Source of the DNA: Thalassomonas sp. RHCl1
Lineage (GTDB): Bacteria > Pseudomonadota > Gammaproteobacteria > Enterobacterales > Alteromonadaceae
Length of the DNA: 64,000 nucleotides
Direction of reading: 5' to 3'
NCBI RefSeq assembly: GCF_947387555.1
Contig: NZ_CANDNZ010000001.1
Location: forward strand, 868,001 to 932,000
The position numbers were made by a program, and so were the translations under genes. The notes beneath the pieces are model-generated. The model worked only from the letters and a program-made list of their open reading frames with translations, searched no databases and was not told the origin of the DNA. Each line of letters opens with the position of its first letter. Positions within the stretch are counted from its first letter, which is position 1. Shown here in pieces: positions 1 through 6,062 of the stretch.

Positions 1-3
1 TCT

Positions 4-456
4 ATGGGGGGAGATGTCCGTAGCCGGATGGAAGAAATTAAAGATCTCAGTTTTCATAAGCTAAGGAGGTGGTTTGGGTTTCTTATTATTATATTCTTAG
101 TGAGCAAGTTACTTTTAGCTAAACTGTGGGACAACGCTAATCATTTATGGTTGTCAAACGATGCTTATGGATTTGTATCATTATTTATCGCACCCTTAGA
201 AATTCCCAGATGGCAAATCGCTTCAGCTACTAATGGACTAATCGTTTGGATGATTTTTTTTATCGCGGAGTTTGCGTTACATAATGCAAACAGAAATAAT
301 CTACCTGTAATTAGTAAAGGGTACGATGTTGCCGTTAGAGTATTATGGTTTTTGGGCTGTATTCTTACACTGTATACACTGTCAATTCTTTTATATAACG
401 CTGGCACAATACAGTGGGGCTTTATTCCTATCGGTGAAGACTGGTTTCCTTGGTAG
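4..456 (+). CDS. Small integral membrane protein of unknown function (possibly 5'-truncated)
   Basis: I do not recognise this 150-aa protein. It has three clear hydrophobic stretches, near residues 25-42 (FGFLIIIFLVSKLLLAKLW), 73-90 and 110-130, so it is probably an inner-membrane protein with three helices. It contains many aromatic residues and ends in WFPW. The reading frame is open to the left edge of the window, so the true start may lie outside; ATG at 4 and ATG at 28 are both possible and neither has a well-placed Shine-Dalgarno sequence. It belongs to the AT-rich accessory block left of the tRNA. No function is assigned. Confidence 0.55.
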   Translation: MGGDVRSRMEEIKDLSFHKLRRWFGFLIIIFLVSKLLLAKLWDNANHLWLSNDAYGFVSLFIAPLEIPRWQIASATNGLIVWMIFFIAEFALHNANRNNLPVISKGYDVAVRVLWFLGCILTLYTLSILLYNAGTIQWGFIPIGEDWFPW

Positions 457-560
457 CTCAACCAGCTAAGTTTTTTGTTTTTAAGAACTTGATTAGCAGG
501 TTGAAACTGGTTTTGGTCGACATTGTTCTTTCAATTTGTGACGCTTCTAGTGTGGCACTA

Positions 561-590
561 TTAGACCTAATGTTTTAGAGTTAGGTCTAA
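561..590. terminator. Perfect 10-bp inverted repeat (hairpin)
   Basis: TTAGACCTAA at 561-570 and its exact complement TTAGGTCTAA at 581-590 flank a 10-nt loop. The hairpin sits between the membrane protein gene ending at 456 and the minus-strand gene ending at 656, so it may terminate either transcript. There is no clean T-run on either side, so a protein-binding operator is an alternative. Confidence 0.4.
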
Positions 591-655
591 ATGTACATTT
601 TAACAATGTTACATCAACTATGAATCATAGCAGTTTAGTTAAACCGCTATATTTA

Positions 656-916
656 TTACTGATTAATACCTTTCATACGACCTGTCTTAATACTTCTCAT
701 AGTACAAGGAACTAGGTCTTTATCTTCACGGCATAAAGTAGCCATTAATTTAAAATCATCCTGGCAATGGTTAGGTACCCATATGGTGATTTTACTAAAA
801 TTATTTCTTCGCATTTCCTGTTCATACTTGGCATTTCTGCTGATCTTTTTAGGTACTGTCACTGGTGACACTATTTGGTTTTCAAAGTTCAGTTCCAGTT
901 GTTCTTCCTCCCTCAT
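656..916 (-). CDS. Small unknown protein, second gene of a two-gene unit
   Basis: This 86-aa protein is not recognised. The N-terminal third is acidic then basic. The central KITIWVP stretch followed by a predicted helix and ending in RSIKTGRMKG gives a beta-helix pattern that could fit a small DNA-binding fold such as ribbon-helix-helix, but I see no diagnostic motif. The ATG at 916 has AAGGAT upstream and overlaps the end of the preceding gene by 4 nt (ATGA), which implies translational coupling. Unit location in an accessory block suggests a mobile-element accessory gene; this is inference. Confidence 0.55.
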   Translation of the reverse strand: MREEEQLELNFENQIVSPVTVPKKISRNAKYEQEMRRNNFSKITIWVPNHCQDDFKLMATLCREDKDLVPCTMRSIKTGRMKGINQ

Positions 917-1101
917 GACAAAATATCCTTCTTTATGGTGTTACCTGGTAGCAGCTGCTCCAGTTCTTTAGTTTTGATGTGTCTTTGTTCTTCGGTTAAC
1001 TGGCAATAGTTGTGGCAGATACCATCGTGATATCTAACACAAAGGTTTTGGCATGGTTTTATTGGGTCTTTGGTTTGTGAAGTATTAATAGGTTTAGCCA
1101 T
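913..1101 (-). CDS. Small Cys-rich unknown protein, first gene of a two-gene unit
   Basis: This 62-aa protein has four cysteines in the pattern C-x3-C-x7-C-x3-C (PCQNLC, then GICHNYC) with two interspersed histidines, which looks like a small metal-binding knuckle. The ATG at 1101 has an AGAGGA ribosome-binding site about 7 nt upstream. It overlaps the next gene by 4 nt, so both are probably translated from one message. I do not recognise the family. Immediately upstream lies the hairpin-rich region 1141-1449. Confidence 0.55.
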   Translation of the reverse strand: MAKPINTSQTKDPIKPCQNLCVRYHDGICHNYCQLTEEQRHIKTKELEQLLPGNTIKKDILS

Positions 1102-1584
1102 GTGCAGATTCCTCTTAACTGTATCAAATTAAGGAAGTCCCGCTGCTTGCAGCGTAGGGGACGGCCTTGATTTGTTACAAACAAATCAGATTTCAAACGG
1201 GAATTGGTCAAGGGAAATCTCGGAGTGTCTGACAGCTATTTTTTGTCTCTTTAAAAAATCGCTGTTAGAAACCGTTATTTCCCTTGACCAAGTCACGTTT
1301 GAAGTCTCCAGCAATTAATTGCTGGCATGAGCTGATGAGGGGCTGGCACTTAGCTTATCTTTTGAATTTTCGCGCGCAGCGGCGAGAGGGCGAAGCCTGA
1401 GCACCGCGCGCCGCTGTGCGCGCGAATCCCCCGTGCTGTATTACGGGGGTAGATTAGGTTAATTAATGTGGGGTATAGAATTAATTATTGAATTAAGTAA
1501 AAAATGACCTGTATTTCTATTTTGATTAGTTTTATTCTTGTTACTGAAGGACTAATCAGTACTTTTGTTTAAGATAGGTATGTT
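1102..1584. other. Gene-free stretch holding the hairpin element
   Basis: No ORF with a credible start was found between the Cys-rich gene and the first copy of the duplicated unit. The interval is occupied by the hairpin-dense element (1141-1449) and then by AT-rich sequence of about 130 bp with no recognisable feature. Confidence 0.6.
1141..1449. repeat. Hairpin-dense non-coding element
   Basis: At least six inverted repeats follow each other with no coding sequence. CGCTGC/GCAGCG lies at 1141-1154. TGATTTGT (1169-1176) pairs with ACAAATCA (1181-1188). A 30-bp arm at about 1189-1218 (ending TTGGTCAAGGGAAAT) pairs with 1277-1306 with only about 3 mismatches, and encloses a second stem (ACAGC plus T-run against A-run plus GCTGT). 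The palindrome CCAGCAATT/AATTGCTGG is at 1308-1325. A GC-rich stem is TCGCGCGCAGCGGCG (1370-1384) against 1409-1425, and CCCCCGT/ACGGGGG is at 1428-1449. The GC-rich part contrasts with the AT-rich surroundings. It may be a replication or transfer origin, a structured RNA, or a recombination site. Confidence 0.6.
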
Positions 1585-1746
1585 ATGCGAACTGAAAATA
1601 CACAGCAGTTAATAAAAGAACTAAAGGCTTCTTTGTCCCGTAGCGAAGCCCTTGTTCTTGAATCTCTTGAGAGGCTAGGTATTACCTATGAGCAGTTTTT
1701 ATTGCTAAAGGCTAGTAGCTCACGTCAAAAGGTGTCTGTAAACTAG
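1585..1746 (+). CDS. Tiny 53-aa unknown ORF, repeat copy 1
   Basis: An ATG ORF of 53 codons ends with TAG at 1746 and is too short for routine callers. The peptide begins MRTENTQQLIKELKASLSRS, is predicted to be helical, and carries SLERLGITYEQFLLLKASSS. A second copy at 2280-2441 encodes an identical peptide; the two nucleotide differences between the copies are both silent in this frame. Its 3' end overlaps the convergent minus-strand ORF by 35 bp (1712-1746). The upstream AGATAGGTATGTT offers only a weak ribosome-binding site. Function unknown. Confidence 0.45.
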   Translation: MRTENTQQLIKELKASLSRSEALVLESLERLGITYEQFLLLKASSSRQKVSVN

Positions 1747-1975
1747 ATTGCGTACTTTCTAATTCTTCAGTTACAGCTTTTATTTTTTTGCGAGTGTCAT
1801 CGATTTTGAAGAGTAAGTTTATTTCTTGCTCTTCATCCTCAATAGATAAAAGCTGATGTTCGGTTTCTAAGTTACTCAACTGTATTTGTAGTTTGTGTGC
1901 TTGCTCTGCAAGTACATCAATTACGTTGTAACTTAGTTGGCTATTTTTGTTTTTTACTGGTTTAACTGTGTTCAT
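1712..1975 (-). CDS. 87-aa coiled-coil-like unknown protein, repeat copy 1
   Basis: The protein is Glu/Gln/Leu-rich and probably forms one long helix or coiled coil over residues 20-75 (EQAHKLQIQL, ELESTQSSL). The ATG at 1975 is preceded by an AAGGAG Shine-Dalgarno sequence at good spacing on the minus strand. It converges on and overlaps the 53-aa ORF. Compared with copy 2 it differs at four residues, all in the N-terminal quarter (N2, N9, S12, V21). No family is recognised. Confidence 0.55.
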   Translation of the reverse strand: MNTVKPVKNKNSQLSYNVIDVLAEQAHKLQIQLSNLETEHQLLSIEDEEQEINLLFKIDDTRKKIKAVTEELESTQSSLQTPFDVSY

Positions 1976-2023
1976 CGTACGTTTGTACTCCTTAAATTAT
2001 TTAAAAAAACTATTAAAAAGTAC

Positions 2024-2052
2024 TTGACAGGTGTTTTATGGCAACTTAGAAT
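2024..2052 (+). promoter_or_regulatory. Sigma-70 promoter inside repeat copy 1
   Basis: TTGACA at 2024-2029, a 17-nt spacer and TAGAAT at 2047-2052 form a close match to a housekeeping promoter. It reads rightward towards the second 53-aa ORF (ATG at 2280), giving a leader of about 220 nt. It lies in the leader region of the oppositely oriented 87-aa gene. Confidence 0.6.
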
Positions 2053-2279
2053 TTGTTTTGATTAAACACAAAGTTAAATACCTACCAAGTATCCCCGTTA
2101 TTGAATGTTGCTGTAAGTGGTGAGAAACTATAGCAATTTATTCAATGGTTCTCGTGAGCATGTCATACAAAAGTTTAAAGTAAAATTATTTGGTTTAATT
2201 TTTGTATGCAAGCGAATTATGTTTATTTAATTTTGTTTGCTGATAATGGATATTCCTCCTTTTTAGAAAAGGTACTGTT

Positions 2280-2441
2280 ATGCGAACTGAAAATACACAG
2301 CAGTTAATAAAAGAACTAAAGGCTTCTTTGTCTCGTAGCGAAGCCCTTGTTCTTGAGTCTCTTGAGAGGCTAGGTATTACCTATGAGCAGTTTTTATTGC
2401 TAAAGGCTAGTAGCTCACGTCAAAAGGTGTCTGTAAACTAG
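2280..2441 (+). CDS. Tiny 53-aa unknown ORF, repeat copy 2
   Basis: The peptide is identical to that of 1585-1746. This copy has AAAAGG upstream of the ATG at workable spacing and lies downstream of the strong sigma-70-type promoter at 2024-2052, so it is the better candidate for expression. It overlaps the convergent 87-aa ORF by 35 bp. Function unknown. Confidence 0.45.
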   Translation: MRTENTQQLIKELKASLSRSEALVLESLERLGITYEQFLLLKASSSRQKVSVN

Positions 2442-2670
2442 ATTGCGTACTTTCTAATTCTTCAGTTACAGCTTTTATTTTTTTGCGAGTGTCATCGATT
2501 TTGAAGAGTAAGTTTATTTCTTGCTCTTCATCCTCAATAGATAAAAGCTGATGTTCGGTTTCTAAGTTACTCAACTGTATTTGTAGTTTGTGTGCTTGCT
2601 CTGCAAGTGCATCAATTACGTTGTAACTTAGTTGGTTATTTTTGCTTTTTACTGGTTTAACTGTCTTCAT
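2407..2670 (-). CDS. 87-aa coiled-coil-like unknown protein, repeat copy 2
   Basis: Paralogue of 1712-1975 with four amino-acid differences near the N-terminus (K2, S9, N12, A21) and the rest identical. It keeps the AAGGAG ribosome-binding site. Predicted largely helical; family not recognised. Confidence 0.55.
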   Translation of the reverse strand: MKTVKPVKSKNNQLSYNVIDALAEQAHKLQIQLSNLETEHQLLSIEDEEQEINLLFKIDDTRKKIKAVTEELESTQSSLQTPFDVSY

Positions 2671-2718
2671 CGTACGTTTGTACTCCTTAAATTATTTAAA
2701 AAAACTATTAAAAAGTAC

Positions 2719-2747
2719 TTGACAGGTGTTTTGTGGCAACTTAGAAT
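2719..2747 (+). promoter_or_regulatory. Sigma-70 promoter inside repeat copy 2
   Basis: The TTGACA-N17-TAGAAT promoter of copy 1 is preserved. Here it points towards the 3' end of the minus-strand endonuclease gene, so any transcript would be antisense to it. Confidence 0.5.
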
Positions 2748-2882
2748 TCGTTTTGATTAAACACAAAGTTAAATACCTACCAAGTATTCTCGTTATTGAA
2801 TGTTGCTGTAAGTGGTGAGAAACTATAGCAATTTATTCAATGAACTTGCCGATTATAACATAAAATAATTAAAAGTCAACTT

Positions 2883-3473
2883 TTATTTAACAAAAGGGTT
2901 CTTATTCCCTTGAATCACTTCAATTTTGTTATTTCTCCACTGCTCTTTGTCATTGGAAGGGTAATTATTTGCCCATTTCAGCATTAAAAGCTCTAACTCA
3001 TGATCTGGTAACTGGTATTTCCAGATCATATAAAGGATAGAACGGGCAATTTTTCCCTTGGCATAATCTCTAGGTTCGACTCCATTTTTTGAGCTTTCAA
3101 AATCACATTTATCTTCCGGGAAGCGCATTACTTCCCCTGGGATTTCAATAAACGGTAATTTTCCCCGGCTGCTGTTATAACGGGCTAGGGCAGGCCAAAG
3201 ATTATGTAGATCTGAACTTACCTGTTTGTAGGCTTCTGTATCGCAATTTTTGCGACTTTCACAGCCATTGGCTTGTGCTATCCAGTGTGCCGGGTAAATA
3301 TGCTCTACAGTGACTTTTTGGCCAGCTTCTTTGCTGACGGCACAATAAAGTGTGTGATAGCTTTGGTTATATAATTGGGGCCAGAATATTTCATCCCGGA
3401 CACGTTCATATTCACTGTCATTGGCTAGGTTAGATATACTGGTTACTGCCAAAATAACCGGCAAGAATTTCAT
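2883..3473 (-). CDS. Secreted/periplasmic endonuclease I family protein
   Basis: The 196-aa protein has a short N-terminal signal peptide (MKFLPVILAVTSISNLA). It also has the hallmarks of the endonuclease I family (EndA/NucM/Dns, beta-beta-alpha-metal nucleases): EHIYPAHW near residue 57, with the catalytic His and metal-coordinating region, and DLHNLWPA near residue 90. Members degrade DNA non-specifically in the periplasm or medium. At 196 residues it is a little shorter than the usual 210-235. It stands alone, facing the repeat block. ATG at 3473 starts the signal peptide. Confidence 0.85.
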   Translation of the reverse strand: MKFLPVILAVTSISNLANDSEYERVRDEIFWPQLYNQSYHTLYCAVSKEAGQKVTVEHIYPAHWIAQANGCESRKNCDTEAYKQVSSDLHNLWPALARYNSSRGKLPFIEIPGEVMRFPEDKCDFESSKNGVEPRDYAKGKIARSILYMIWKYQLPDHELELLMLKWANNYPSNDKEQWRNNKIEVIQGNKNPFVK

Positions 3474-3581
3474 CCAATATCCTTATTTGAGAAATGTAAT
3501 AATTTATGAATTGTAGGTTTTGATAGTCAAAAAAGGTAGGTCGAAAAAAGCTGGCGGGTACTTTTCGGGTACTAAAATAAA

Positions 3582-3611
3582 ACCCTTTATAACCTATTGA
3601 TTGTAAAGGGT
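3582..3611. terminator. Hairpin between two minus-strand genes
   Basis: ACCCTTTA (3582-3589) is complementary to TAAAGGGT (3604-3611) with a 14-nt loop. It lies downstream of the 137-aa gene on the minus strand and may be its terminator. Confidence 0.35.
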
Positions 3612-3651
3612 ATTGTTTGGTGGGGCGGGGCGAAACCCGGACTAATATCTT

Positions 3652-4065
3652 TTAAATATGGGATCCCAAAGCTTGTTTTACTAATGTTTGAATTGTAGTT
3701 ACACCGACTACAGATGCTCCTTTTAATAAAGCAGCACCTACTGAGCTTTCTTCTTTTAGGCTCTCAGGAACTGAATTAAGAGCTAAAAGGCCTTTAGGGG
3801 ATAATGTCGCTTGAACAGAGTAATTGCCTTTCGGATCAATATCGGTCCATACATATCCTGCTTCTTTCAGCCATACAAGCGTATATTGGGCTATTTGAAA
3901 CTCAATATCTGACATGTTTATTGTATTGGGGTCATCTATCGGATAATACTGTTTAACTTTTTCACCCAGGTCGAGCCGCGACAGTTTTGCAGGCAAAGGG
4001 AAAGTTCTATAGCACTCTCCAAGAATCTCTGCCACTGCTTGATTAAACATTTGTATATTTTGCAT
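3652..4065 (-). CDS. Unknown 137-aa protein
   Basis: Not recognised. The N-terminal 95 residues look like a compact alpha/beta or winged-helix-like domain (IAQYTLVWLKEAGYVWTD, then SVQATLSPKGLLALNSVP). The C-terminus (residues 107-133) is small-residue rich and hydrophobic and could be a membrane-associated helix. ATG at 4065 is chosen as the first start; a tandem 11-bp repeat sits 18-39 bp upstream and may be its operator. It lies between the endonuclease gene and the tRNA. Confidence 0.55.
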   Translation of the reverse strand: MQNIQMFNQAVAEILGECYRTFPLPAKLSRLDLGEKVKQYYPIDDPNTINMSDIEFQIAQYTLVWLKEAGYVWTDIDPKGNYSVQATLSPKGLLALNSVPESLKEESSVGAALLKGASVVGVTTIQTLVKQALGSHI

Positions 4066-4082
4066 AGCTTTCTTTGATTTTG

Positions 4083-4104
4083 TTGGTGCACTTTTGGTGC
4101 ACTT
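4083..4104. promoter_or_regulatory. Tandem 11-bp repeat with GTGCAC palindromes
   Basis: TTGGTGCACTT occurs twice back to back (4083-4093 and 4094-4104), perfectly. Each copy contains the palindrome GTGCAC. The spacing of one helical turn and the position just upstream of the 137-aa gene suggest a cooperative operator. Confidence 0.5.
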
Positions 4105-4203
4105 ATTATCGGATTTATGCGTATAAATGCGCTTTTTCTTGTTGTTTTTATTTTGCGTTATGCTCAGTTGTGAGTATAAATCACTGAATAAAAAAGAAAA
4201 ATA

Positions 4204-4280
4204 TGGCGACCTCGGAGGGAGTCGAACCCACGACCTGCCCCTTAGGAGGGGGCTGCTCTATCCAGCTGAGCTACGAAGTC
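4204..4280 (-). tRNA. tRNA-Arg (anticodon CCT)
   Basis: The 77-nt minus-strand sequence folds as a cloverleaf. The acceptor stem is GACTTCG/CGAGGTC, the D arm is GTAGCTCAGCTGGATAGAGC, the anticodon stem is GCCCC/GGGGC around the loop CTCCTAA (anticodon CCT), and the T loop is TTCGACT. CCA is encoded at 4206-4204. Oddities are a T.G wobble in the acceptor stem and a T.T mismatch in the T stem (GTGGG against CCCTC), both involving the 3' half. It reads AGG codons. Its 3' end faces the accessory block at 1-4200. Confidence 0.9.
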
Positions 4281-4466
4281 ACACTTGAGAAGGCAAAGAT
4301 TATCAAATATTTGTCGGCAGTAAAGGGCTAAATGGTATTTTTTTCACTTTACTGCCTTATGTTTATATCTTTTGAGCGATTTGTGTGCGATTTTTATCCT
4401 CGGTTGGGGTGAAACTATTCTATTTATCCTGGATTTACTCTTTCGTTTTTTCCTAATAGAGAATAA

Positions 4467-5630
4467 TCAATAACGAACAACCAGATCGTTTACCTGAATA
4501 TTGCCCAGCAAATGATCATCGGTTGTGGTCGCGCTCGCACTTTGGCGGTTAACTTGAGTGACTTTGACTTTATAAGAGCTGACATTAAAGCCGGCATATT
4601 GTTTACCGTTATCTGCTTCAAAATTATTCAGGTGTAATAAGGAGAATTCATCACCAATCTTAACACCGTGCTGGCTGCCTAAGTTGAAGGTGAGTTCATT
4701 GCCGCTGACCTTGACGATTTTACCCCGGGTGGGCTCGCACATCATGTTTTCATCAAGCAGGCGGACAAATTCATTCAGGGTTTGCTCTGTCATTAAGCCA
4801 TAGTGGCTTTGCCAAAAATCCCTCCCGGCTAAATCTACTACCTGACGGCGGCCAAAGGTCCAGGGAGCTTTTCTTTGATATTGCTTTTCCAGGATCATCT
4901 CGCCGTTGATGCCGTTATATAAATAGAAAGACAAACCTAAGTGGCGGTCATAAATGTTTTCCTGCCAAAACTGCCACTGGTTGTTATTTTCATTGGCAAA
5001 AGACAAGTCGGCTATTTCTGTAAACAGTATGTACTGGCTGTCGGTGAGATTCGCCAGCGACATACTCAGGGCTTTAATTTCTTCGTATGCCAGGCTTTGG
5101 TTAAGTCTGGAAAAATTGGTTTTGTTTTTAAGGGCAAGCTTGGTTTTTATATACTGGCTGTCTGATTTTAATTTTTTAGACAGTACTTTCATTAACATGG
5201 CATCAAGGGCATAGATCTCGCCGATATTGGCCTGCTCCCTGTGTATTAAGTTGCTTTTGGTTAAGAGCAGGGACTTGCTAAAATCAGCAGAAAAGCATTG
5301 TTTTTCCTGCGGAAAGATATCTGCCCGGATAGTGATGTTTACTTGGTTACCGCTATAGCTTTCATCAACGATTTCTATGGAGTTAACGCTGCCGCTGGCC
5401 CTAATGCTCAGTTCATCCTGTAACAGCAAACCGTTTACCACTTGCTGAACGCTTGATACCGAAGCTCCCGCGACTAACAGGGCTTTTTTCAGGGCATTTT
5501 CCATCGCCTGTGTCCGCGCAGTGGCCTTATCATTGTCGAGGATAAAAGCTTGCCCCTGCGTTTCATACCACTGACTGTTCACGGAAAAACTCGAGACAAC
5601 TAAAGCAAATATAACTAGCCATTGACGCAT
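4467..5630 (-). CDS. flgT: Flagellar assembly protein FlgT (H-ring)
   Basis: FlgT is a periplasmic protein that builds the H ring around the LP ring of sodium-type polar flagella and helps to place the motor ring proteins. The frame is open to ATG at 5672. I choose ATG at 5630 (387 aa) because it begins directly with the signal peptide MRQWLVIFALVVSSFSVNS and because the upstream ATG lies next to the candidate sigma-54 promoter at 5675-5690. The N-terminal domain contains the repeating pattern A...AL.KALL.AGASV, and the C-terminal domain (residues about 320-387, GKIVKVSGNELTFNLGSQHG) is the FlgT C-type beta domain. It is divergent from flgP; flgO, often beside it in Vibrio, is absent. Confidence 0.85.
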   Translation of the reverse strand: MRQWLVIFALVVSSFSVNSQWYETQGQAFILDNDKATARTQAMENALKKALLVAGASVSSVQQVVNGLLLQDELSIRASGSVNSIEIVDESYSGNQVNITIRADIFPQEKQCFSADFSKSLLLTKSNLIHREQANIGEIYALDAMLMKVLSKKLKSDSQYIKTKLALKNKTNFSRLNQSLAYEEIKALSMSLANLTDSQYILFTEIADLSFANENNNQWQFWQENIYDRHLGLSFYLYNGINGEMILEKQYQRKAPWTFGRRQVVDLAGRDFWQSHYGLMTEQTLNEFVRLLDENMMCEPTRGKIVKVSGNELTFNLGSQHGVKIGDEFSLLHLNNFEADNGKQYAGFNVSSYKVKVTQVNRQSASATTTDDHLLGNIQVNDLVVRY

Positions 5631-5674
5631 ATTGATGTCACTTCTTTGAGGGATCTGTTCATGCTCTATCAATA

Positions 5675-5690
5675 TGCAGGTTTTGTGCCT
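5675..5690 (-). promoter_or_regulatory. Candidate sigma-54 promoter of flgT
   Basis: On the minus strand AGGCACAAAACCTGCA places GG and GC exactly 10 nt apart, with GGCAC at -24 and CTGCA at -12. The predicted start would be near 5664, just before the ATG at 5630. Confidence 0.5.
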
Positions 5691-5718
5691 GTTTGATTAT
5701 TTACTGTTGAGGGGCTTT

Positions 5719-5734
5719 TGGCATGGAATATGCC
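5719..5734 (+). promoter_or_regulatory. Candidate sigma-54 promoter of flgP
   Basis: TGGCATGGAATATGCC has GG and GC separated by 10 nt; the -24 element is good and the -12 element (ATGC) deviates from TTGC. It would give a leader of about 310 nt before the flgP ATG, so it is only a candidate. Confidence 0.4.
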
Positions 5735-6062
5735 TGCTTATAGCCGTAGTGAGGATTCGGCTAATCAACCCTGTATTGTTATTTTAGCCGGCGGGTTGCT
5801 TTGCAATAAAGAGTTTATCAGGGCAGGGAGCGCGAAGCTGGAAAGCAGAACGAAAGTTTGTAAAACAAATCTGGCGCTACGTTGTTGCAGATGTCAGATA
5901 ATTGACATAAAAGCTGAGCAGCTGAAGCCTTGGTTTATAGCACTAAGTTGGCTCCCGGGTATGGGAAAGCAGGGTTTTACTCTGCGCCGGTATATAAACG
6001 CTAATGATCATAACCTGACAATAATGTCTGTGGTTGTAGTATTGAAACATATGGTAAAGATT

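Larger units (their letters stand above)
1585..2147 (+). repeat. Direct repeat unit, copy 1 (563 bp)
   Basis: This unit recurs at 2280-2842 with a constant offset of 695 bp and about ten substitutions without indels by eye (about 98% identity). It holds the 53-aa ORF, the convergent 87-aa ORF and an outward-facing promoter. The 132-bp spacer between copies (2148-2279) is unique and carries an inverted repeat CATACAAAA/TTTTGTATG (2164-2208). This is a recent tandem duplication or two cassettes of the same type. Confidence 0.85.
2280..2842 (+). repeat. Direct repeat unit, copy 2 (563 bp)
   Basis: Second copy of the unit at 1585-2147. Identity ends at the shared TTATTCAATG; copy 2 then runs into the 3' flank of the endonuclease gene. 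Confidence 0.85.
5631..6062. other. Divergent regulatory region between flgT and flgP
   Basis: About 430 bp with no credible gene. A long frame in phase with flgP crosses it but has no family-like sequence. It holds one candidate sigma-54 site on each strand (5675-5690 minus, 5719-5734 plus), so flgT and flgP could be switched on together. Confidence 0.5.

Noticed and set aside
2164-2208. CATACAAAA/TTTTGTATG inverted repeat as an integron attC site
   Set aside because: No GTTRRRY/RYYYAAC core pair and no integrase are visible; kept only as a spacer hairpin between the duplicated units.
5718-6062. N-terminal extension of the flgP frame (115 codons)
   Set aside because: It would bury the lipoprotein signal peptide, shows no family-like sequence and has no ribosome-binding site; the candidate sigma-54 promoter overlaps its start.
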